A stretch of DNA of 64,000 nucleotides from Zoroaster sp. YZ-2022 (Eukaryota > Echinodermata > Asteroidea > Forcipulatida > Zoroasteridae). The notes under the pieces were generated by a model that saw nothing but the letters and a program-made list of their open reading frames with translations, searched no databases and was not told the origin of the DNA. Positions 57,298-64,000 of this stretch are shown here, one piece after another. A program made the translations under genes and the position numbers. Where the stretch lies: the NCBI GenBank assembly GCA_029582265.1, contig CM055816.1:31106366-31170365 (forward strand). Direction: 5' to 3'. Position 1 is the stretch's first letter. Every line of letters starts with the position of its first letter.

Positions 57298-58140
57298 TGA
57301 ATTATACTTGCACAATAATTATTAAAAGTGATTAATGAAATTTTGAGAAATTTAAGAAGAAAATTTCAAAGTTTTATAATTATTTGATTAATTGCTTAGT
57401 TGTTAGTTGCTATTTCTTTTTCTTTCATTGAAAATGGCTAAATTGTTGTTAAAACGTATTATAACATCATAGCAATGAGGCAGGTGTTGCGGGATTCAAG
57501 GTTAAAAATAAACAGGACAAGATTATTATATCCAATGGACAATTCACCACATCATAGGGTTAAGAGATGAATATGTTGTGCTAGCTGAAAATAAGAAGAC
57601 AAAATCTGCAAACTATTGCGAAATATCAACCTGTCAGTTCCGGTCCATTGCAAACTCTTACTGGTATGGATAACAACAAGATTCAATTTACGCTATTAAA
57701 AGGAAAAGCCATTAGACTAATGAATGGCTAACTAGTAGCGTTTCCCCTGCGGATGGATTGTAAATAATATATTATGAGATTTTACGCTCTTATAAATTCA
57801 CTGCGATCACGATCAACATCGCAAAAAAAAAAAAATAATAATAATAATAAAATGTTATATTGATAAAAACGATTAACTTTATTCACATGTTTAAAGCTAT
57901 TAATTAAGTATCAATTAAGTATATTACTAACAACAATCCAATGTAAAGTGAATAAAACAATAATTTCAACAATAATAACATTTGTCCTGTACGTAGGCCA
58001 TACTCCATTTTAAATTTAAAAATGGGTTTGATATTAGTTGAGAAAAATGTTACAGAATTACATGAGATGAAACACGTGCACGTGTAAACATGTTAAAACG
58101 TACCAATTGAAAAGCAAGAAATATTTTTATGTCTAAAAAA
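57298..58140 (+). repeat. R1 array: right part, second copy
   Basis: Colinear with 54940-55670 and continuing to GCAAGAAATATTTTTATGTC. It has an A-run with AAT repeats at 57821-57850. Confidence 0.7.
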
Positions 58141-58644
58141 TATGGTTTTGTGTTATATAGTATATACAATATGCCCCTAAATATCCTCAGATTGCACCAG
58201 AGAGCATCTACAACCCCACGCCGTCGTGGCTTCGCGCTACGCACTCGTAGATTCGTCTCATACAAATGCCCCTACCCTATAATTTCATCATGGCTAGAAC
58301 ACTGGTGCAAGACGGCCGCCGGAACTTTCCAGACTGCCGCCGGAGCAACAATGGATCGCTAGCTATGAACTTTAGTTGAACTGACTCCGGAAGTTTCAAG
58401 AATGGGCTGAATTAATTGGCGTCACTGTAAAATAGATCGCCTTGTTTCCGCCTTGTGATAGGCAGTCGTGTGGTATATGGATTTTCTTCCTCCATGGTTT
58501 GATTAACGTTTGTTGTGACAAGATGTGTTATGAGAGTTGTAATAAAGCAGTAGTTAATGTAACTGTTAAATAATCTGATTGCTCTCTGGTACTTTTCTGT
58601 CAGGCGTTTTGCAGCAGAAAGTAAGGGAAACTCAGGAAAACACG
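58141..58644. other. Unassigned, with a short shared block
   Basis: CCTCAGATTGCACCAGAGAG (58189) recurs at 61387, so this belongs to the end of R1. The rest is unrecognised. Confidence 0.4.
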
Positions 58645-58853
58645 TTCAAAAGTATTTTTAATTAATCATAAGTCCACTTTTCCTAATTTTTATGAAATAA
58701 ATTTTCATTTTAATGAAACATTTTTTAATTTCATAATTTTTATGAAAGAAATTATCATTTTATTGCAATTTTTTTTAATTTGACTTTATTTACATATTTT
58801 TTTCATAACAAATAGGAAAAGTGGACTTATGATTAAGTCAAAATACTTTTGAA
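58645..58853. mobile_element. AT-rich inverted-repeat element (MITE-like)
   Basis: Ends TTCAAAAGTATTTTTA...AATCATAAGTCCACTTTTCC and their near complement form ~41-bp inverted repeats around an AT-rich centre with duplicated TTTTTATGAAA blocks. No clear target duplication. Confidence 0.65.
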
Positions 58854-58887
58854 TATGTTGGAAATAAACTACGTTACAATACCATGT

Positions 58888-59175
58888 ATGATCATGATAA
58901 AAAGGGGCACTTCGTATCCCACTTGCCTTCCTCCCCCCCACCCCCACCACCACCACGAACTTTACTAAGGATAGCTCTTCAGACAGGAAGATTTCAAAAG
59001 ATTTGTTGACCTCGTTTTATACAACACTTTGATCAAACTCTTCAAAATGTCAATAGTGTACAATGATTGTAATGTTGTATTAGCTGAAGGCGAATCCAGG
59101 CAGCAGAGCCCAATGAAAGGGGGTAAAACAATACACTGACAAAACGGTGGACACGCATAGAACATGTATGGTAGA
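58888..59175 (+). repeat. Dispersed repeat, copy 2 of 2
   Basis: Partner of 53036-53330, with one extra T (ACACTTTGATCAAAC) that shifts any shared frame. Confidence 0.75.
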
Positions 59176-60253
59176 AGAACTCCCTCCCTACATATACAAG
59201 TCAAGGCATTTGGACTTGAAATGGCTCATTAAGTGTTTCCACACGTAGTCGGCTTGTAAATAATATACGAGAGTATTCAGCTCTTACTGAGAACAGACTA
59301 TTGAATTTTAATGGTAATGGTGTGCTGGTAACGATTATTATGTCATACGTATAATAAATTATAGTAATAACATTTGTCAAATTTTAAGTCTTTTTTATGA
59401 CAGGCCAATTTAGTGTTTCATTAAGTGTTTCCGCCTGCAGTCGGCTTGTAAATTATATATGGAGACATAGGCGGATCCAGAACATTTTTTAGGGGGGGGG
59501 GGGCTGAGAATAAAAAACAATTATTTTTCAGTAATACAAAAAGTACAATGAAATAATCAAAGGAGAGAAAAACAAAGCACAGTGAGGGAATGGGAGTGCG
59601 TTCTCCCCTCCCCTCCCCCTCTTTTTCTCTCTTTATTAATTTTTTTCTTTTTGTTTTACGATTTTTTTGGGGGGGGCTACAGCCCCCTTAGACCCCCCCC
59701 CCTCCGATCCGCCAATGGGAGAGGTACAGTTTCAGCTAGATTTTTATGACAGACTAATATTATCTTTAACAGTCCAAATAGTACAGACACCTTTTATAAG
59801 CAGGGATGGATCCAGGGTAGCTGACATGAAAATGAGACATCGTACAGCAAAAAGGGGTGAAACTGCCTAAAAGAGGTCCACATATATAAAGTATAGGGTA
59901 AATTTATTGCAAGGTGATGAATGGACACTTGTCCTCTTTGCCTGCCTCCTTTATCCGCTAATCTTGCCCCTGGCTCCCCCGATCTGCCAATGATACTTAG
60001 TATTAGTTTTCATGAAGCAATAAGCAAATGCATTTGTGCCTTTACGTGGTGTCTGATGAGGGGGTAAGGTTTAAAAGTGGTGGTGATTTCTAGAGACGAC
60101 GAGAGGGATGGTATAAGTAGGACCCCTAGCTAACCTAGTACCCCTACACGACTATGGACCTCTCCCAATCCCCCGGAACCCCTAGATGCCCAGACTGACA
60201 TTCCCAATTGAAATATGTAGGATTTTTAATTTGTTTATTTTCTTGTTGTTATT
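59176..60253 (+). repeat. R1 array: unit interrupted by a MITE
   Basis: R1 blocks GAACAGACTATTG, CAGTCGGCTTGTAA, GCAGGGATGGATCCAGGGTA and ACCCCTAGCTAACCTAGTAC in order, with the insertion at 59466-59717. Confidence 0.7.
59466..59717. mobile_element. MITE with CATAGGCGGATC ends, 5-bp duplication
   Basis: Starts CATAGGCGGATCCAG and ends GATCCGCCAATG, an imperfect inverted repeat, with a G-run inside the left end and a C-run inside the right. GGAGA is repeated on both sides (59461-59465, 59718-59722), and the sister unit at ~53757 has a single GGAGA. Superfamily unassigned. Confidence 0.75.
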
Positions 60254-60602
60254 CTGTCTACGTACACAAATGTACTGCCCACTTTTTCTTTATAGAATTC
60301 TAGAATAAATCGTTAAGTGTTATACTTGGACGTGATGTATGTTTTGTAAAAGAATAGAAATATATCAATGGCTACCATGTCAGCGATACAATCCTTTTGA
60401 GATCATGGAAAACAGGTCAGTCTTTGTAATAACACATTGAATTATTATTGCCTTGGAGTCACAAGTTGAAAACATGTGTGCGTGATTTCAGTACGCGCGC
60501 GTATGACGCATATAAGTTTTGAAAAGGATAAATCCAGTGGTAAGATCATACCTCTCGCTCTATCTTCTTCATAAGTTATATATGCATTTGTGTACGTAGG
60601 CA
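60254..60602. mobile_element. Foldback MITE, copy 4
   Basis: CTGTCTACGTACACAAATG ... TTTGTGTACGTAGGCA, colinear with the copies at 49045 and 54569. Confidence 0.65.
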
Positions 60603-61430
60603 ATTTAAGAAGAAAGTTTTATATTTGATTAATTGCTTAGTTGTTAGTTGAAATTTCTTTTTTCTTTCGTTGAAAATGGCTAAATTGTTGTTATAACGTA
60701 GGCCTATTATAACATCGTAGCAATGAGGCATGTGTTGAGGGGTGCAAGGTTAAAAATAAACAGGACAAGATTATTATGTCCAATGGACAATTCACCACAT
60801 CACAGGGTTAAGAGATAAATATGTTGTGCTAGCTGAAAATAAGAAGACAAAATCTGCGAACTATTGCGAAATGTCAACCTGTCAGTTCCGGTCCATTGTA
60901 AACTCCTACTGGTATGGATAACAACAAGATTCAATTTACGCTATTAAAAGGGAAAGCCATTAGACTAATTAATGGCTTACTATTAGCGTTTCTCCTGCCG
61001 ATGGATTGTAAATAATATATTATGAGATTTTACGCTCTTATATATTCACTGCGATCACGATCAATATCGCACAAAAATAAAAAACCAACATGTGATATTG
61101 ATAAAAACGATTAACTTTACTCACATGTTTATTACTAACAACAATCCAATTTAAAGTGAATAAAACAATACTTTCAACAATAATAACATTTGTCCTGTAG
61201 GCCCTACTCCATTTTAAATTACAAATGGGATTGATATTAGTTGAGAAAAATGTGACAGAATTACATGAGAGGAAATACGTGCGCGTGTAAACATGTTAAA
61301 ACCTACCAATTGAAAAGCAAGAAATATTTTTATGTCTAAAAAATATGCTTTGTGTTATAAATTATATACAGTATGCCCCTAAATAGCCTCAGATTGCACC
61401 AGAGAGCATCTACAACCTAAACAAATTTCT
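60603..61430 (+). repeat. R1 array: right part, third copy
   Basis: GAAAATGGCTAAATTGTTGT, GTCAGTTCCGGTCCATTG, AATTACATGAGAGGAAATAC and CCTCAGATTGCACCAGAGAG follow the order of 54940-55670 and 57340-58215. Confidence 0.7.
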
Positions 61431-61750
61431 TTAGGCTGAATGTGATTACAGGGTAGCATGTTTCTATATTCCTGACCTTTTTAGAGAGTGGGAGCATGCA
61501 ATGAGTGACACGGTGGCTTTAGAGTTTTATGCCTTAATCTCGTACTTAGTTATTACATTATCAACCATTCAAAGACTTAATGTCTCTTTAATTCGAAATA
61601 TATGTGAATGTGATTTCCTTTATTTATACTACAATCTCGTCTCAAACAAATACACAATCCTCTCTGGACTTAAGGGCCTATGAAATACGCATTTTCTAAC
61701 TTGAAAACAGCTTAAGTCGATATCCATATCAACATTTCTTATCTTCAGTA
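61431..61750. other. No recognised feature
   Basis: A 60-codon frame at 61501-61683 has no domain. End of the R1 array. Confidence 0.4.
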
Positions 61751-61870
61751 TAAACTGTTTCCGGTAGTGACACCATGTGAAACTCACAATTGACTTGTAA
61801 CAGTCTTGGAAAGGACTGGAGGTCACAACTCGACGTTTCGATCATTTCAACAAAGAGTTGCAGGTACCAT
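61751..61870 (-). mobile_element. Diverged Penelope-like terminal fragment
   Basis: Minus-strand order TTTCACATGGTGTCACTACC and TGATCGAAACGTCGAGTTGT matches the pLTR, but the hairpin partner (GATCAG) is lost. Confidence 0.55.
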
Positions 61871-62390
61871 CATTACAGGAACATTTGCGATTAGGGGTGT
61901 CATTGGAGGGATTGTTGACGGAGGGGTGTCAATGGAGGAGGTGTTAAAGAAATTCCTAGAAACACCTAGATGTGTCTTGAGGTCCTGAAAAAAACAATTC
62001 CCTTGAGGGTAAAGACTGCCACAGATAGGATAAGTCCATATAAAATAATTTGAATCATATATTAACTCCTTTGATGAATGGATAAACTTCAAATGCTGGC
62101 CATTGGATCACAAAGTTACACAGACTCTGACACACCTTGTAGCAGTAGCACAAACTACCCGTTGATCTGAAATATAAACGAATCATGTAAAAACAATATT
62201 AAATGTTTTCAAAGATGGACGAAGAATAATGGGTCATGGTAACAAAATACGCATAACTTAGAATGCCCTTATTATGGATGATGGATTGATGTAACTTAAG
62301 AAAAATTATGCAACTTTAGAAAAATGATCCCTTCAGAACAATGCCTTTAAGTTAGGTTTTGTAATGGAATAGAACTACATGTGACGTCTT
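61871..62390. other. No recognised feature
   Basis: AT-rich. Short tandem-like GGAGG...GTGTC words near 61900-61945. No gene seen. Confidence 0.4.
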
Positions 62391-62505
62391 CCTTCCTCCA
62401 TGATATGCCTGTTTCATTATCTCAATAAAGGTGCTGATATTTGTTACTGGTCTACTTTAGTGAGAACATTTAGTATAAAGTAAACTGCAATGCAGCCATC
62501 ACCAC
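62391..62505 (+). repeat. Direct repeat, left member (~115 bp)
   Basis: Begins TCCTTCCTCCATGATATG and includes CTCAATAAAGGTGCTGATAT and AACTGCAATGCAGCCATCA. The partner is at 63551-63668. Confidence 0.8.
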
Positions 62506-62567
62506 ACAGGACATAAGTACTACTAGTATTATGAGGAACTACAGACACTATAGTGTAGCTAAATTAA

Positions 62568-62693
62568 CTTGTACTTCTACCAACGCGTACTCCACCGGAT
62601 GTCAACCCGTACGCATGCCAGTAAAGATTCAGTAATAAATATTTTTACGGGTCGAGTTGACCAAAATGAGTATGAGTTGGTAAAAGTACGAGT
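62568..62693. repeat. Foldback inverted repeat
   Basis: AACTTGTACTTCTACCAAC and the inverse-oriented GTTGGTAAAAGTACGAGTT, plus TGTCAACCCG against CGGGTCGAGTTGACC, form imperfect arms of ~44 bp. A second GTACGCATGCC / GGCACGCATACGAGTTGACC pair extends the pattern to ~62713. Confidence 0.6.
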
Positions 62694-63080
62694 TGGCACG
62701 CATACGAGTTGACCTGTTTCACTCCAGGCGCGGCACATGTGATACCATTGCCATAAGGTTGTTATAATGTGAACATTAACCATGGTTTTTATATAGTCAA
62801 TATCTATCAAATTATACTAAAACGAACATACATCTAAAAAAAAAAGTGAAAGTTTACATACCTTCAAACGAAACCAAGTAATGAAGACCCCTTTCATTAA
62901 TTGTGCACGGATTCTCAAACGATCTGTTAACGTAAGACGTTAAACCATACCATCGTGTAGCCTACAAACTGAAGATTGTTGATGACTTGAACAGTTACGA
63001 TGCTGCATTTGGATGTGGTGTCAACGCTGTCTCTGGGTGCTGTAGGCTGGAACTCTGAGACATGATACATCGAAGTCAAC

Positions 63081-63445
63081 ATGCTGTAAAAAAATAATAG
63101 GAAAGTTTTATAAGTACATGGACCAAGAATAAAGTATATGAAATTTCAGAGAAGTTCTAATTTATGTGAATGAGGAAGATAATACGTCACAGTGAACATG
63201 CTGTAAAAAATAATAGTAAAGTTTTATAAGTACATGGACCAAGAATAAAGTATTTGAAATTTCAGAGGTTTTATAAGTACATGGACCAAAAATAAAGTAT
63301 TTGAAATTTCAGAGAAGTTCTAATTCATGTGAATGAGGAAAATAATATGTCACAGTGAACATGCTGTAAAAAATAATAGGAAGGTTTTATAAGTACATGG
63401 ACCAAGAATAAAGTATTTGAAAATTCAGAGAAGTTCTAATTTATA
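63081..63445. repeat. ~117-bp tandem repeat, ~3 copies with one internal duplication
   Basis: ATGCTGTAAAAAA restarts at 63081, 63198 and 63361. GTTTTATAAGTACATGGACC occurs four times; the extra copy at ~63268 lengthens the second unit to 163 bp. Confidence 0.85.
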
Positions 63446-63550
63446 TAAATAAAATTGGGAAAAAAGTGTATAATTTTGGAGTAGCTGGACCATTGAAATT
63501 GAAAAGGGCATTGGTTGTTTTCAAAATTGCACACAATTATCCTTGACAAA

Positions 63551-63668
63551 ATCCTTCCTCCATGATGTGACTGTTTCATTATCTCAATAAAGGTGCTGAT
63601 ATTTGTTTCTGGGCTACTTTAGTGAGAAAATTAAGTGCCACTATAAAGTAAACTGCAATGCAGCCATC
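63551..63668 (+). repeat. Direct repeat, right member (~118 bp)
   Basis: Same as 62391-62505 with small indels. The pair encloses ~1.05 kb containing the foldback and tandem repeats. Confidence 0.8.
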
Positions 63669-63737
63669 AGGTATGTCTTATTGTATTGGTAGGTCCCTAC
63701 ACACCCTTCCAATATAATGCATACCATGCCTAACGAC

Positions 63738-63954
63738 CAGCGGCGTAGCCAGGACTTTTTCAGTGGGGGGGGGGGGGCACAGGGGGGGGGCATTGCTTTT
63801 CAGTGGGGGGGCCCAGGGGTATGGTTTGTTTCCCCTTTTCTTTATCTTTTCTGTTTTTGGGGGCACTATGAGGATTTTTCGTGGGGGGGCACCTGGGGGG
63901 GCACTGGAAATTTGTGGGGCACGTGCCCCAGGCCCCCCCGTGGCTACGCCACTG
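63738..63954. mobile_element. hAT-like MITE with perfect 8-bp duplication
   Basis: Ends CAGCGGCGTAGCCAGG and GTGGCTACGCCACTG with G-runs and C-runs inside. CTAACGAC flanks both sides (63730-63737, 63955-63962). CAG-type ends and an 8-bp target are hAT features. Glycine-rich frames crossing it are artefacts. Confidence 0.8.
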
Positions 63955-64000
63955 CTAACGACTAACGTTAATGAGGAAAATATTTTCAATAATTTTTAGT

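Noticed and set aside
63678..63999. Three glycine/proline-rich frames at the right edge
   Set aside because: They cross the G-run and C-run ends of the hAT-like MITE.

Overview
The window is AT-rich nuclear DNA of an animal, most likely a marine invertebrate deuterostome such as an echinoderm. The evidence is indirect: a PAN + fibrinogen-related secreted protein, a CR1/L2-type LINE with an NPGP (2A-like) N-terminus, Penelope-like elements, THAP-encoding elements flanked by TTAA, and SINEs with a tRNA-Leu-like head. The species cannot be fixed from the sequence. There is one convincing host gene, and most of the rest is transposon DNA at several nesting depths. A 500-base run of N (9768-10267) is an assembly gap.

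Layout. 1-3.8 kb: small MITEs and minisatellites. 3.97-6.07 kb: a weak three-exon gene model with clean splice sites but two frame breaks. 6.3-9.75 kb: solo Penelope terminal fragments, a tRNA-Leu-headed SINE and a 57-bp minisatellite. 11.96-14.8 kb: first copy of a repeat family called R3 here. 15.1-15.5 kb: a second SINE with a 48-unit ATG microsatellite. 18.3-19.85 kb: a Kolobok-like THAP element with long inverted ends. 19.85-24.53 kb: a disabled CR1/L2-like LINE enclosed by ~185-bp inverted repeats. 29.1-30.2 kb: the PAN-FReD gene on the minus strand. 31.1-31.7 kb: a Harbinger-like element. 32.3-37.1 kb: minisatellite, R1, R2 and R3 repeat copies.

37.2-44.27 kb: a 7071-bp element with terminal inverted repeats, flanked by AAAT and inserted in a copy of repeat R2; an uninterrupted R2 copy near 31.88 kb shows the empty site. 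Inside it sit a Penelope-like pair (one near-complete minus-strand copy and one truncated plus-strand copy) flanked by a 12-bp direct repeat, and a 1217-bp hAT-like element with a perfect 8-bp duplication. 44.7-61.4 kb: an array of a multi-kilobase repeat (R1) with a very similar 3-kb duplication. One R1-associated MITE copy carries a second Kolobok-like THAP element, again with an empty site visible in sister copies. 61.7-64 kb: a Penelope remnant, a foldback, tandem repeats and a final hAT-like MITE.

How it fits together: nothing forms an operon or pathway. The SINE tails resemble the LINE 3' end, consistent with LINE-driven SINE movement, and TTAA-flanked non-autonomous elements recur. The most reliable results are the nested insertions, which can be checked inside the window because empty sister sites are present.
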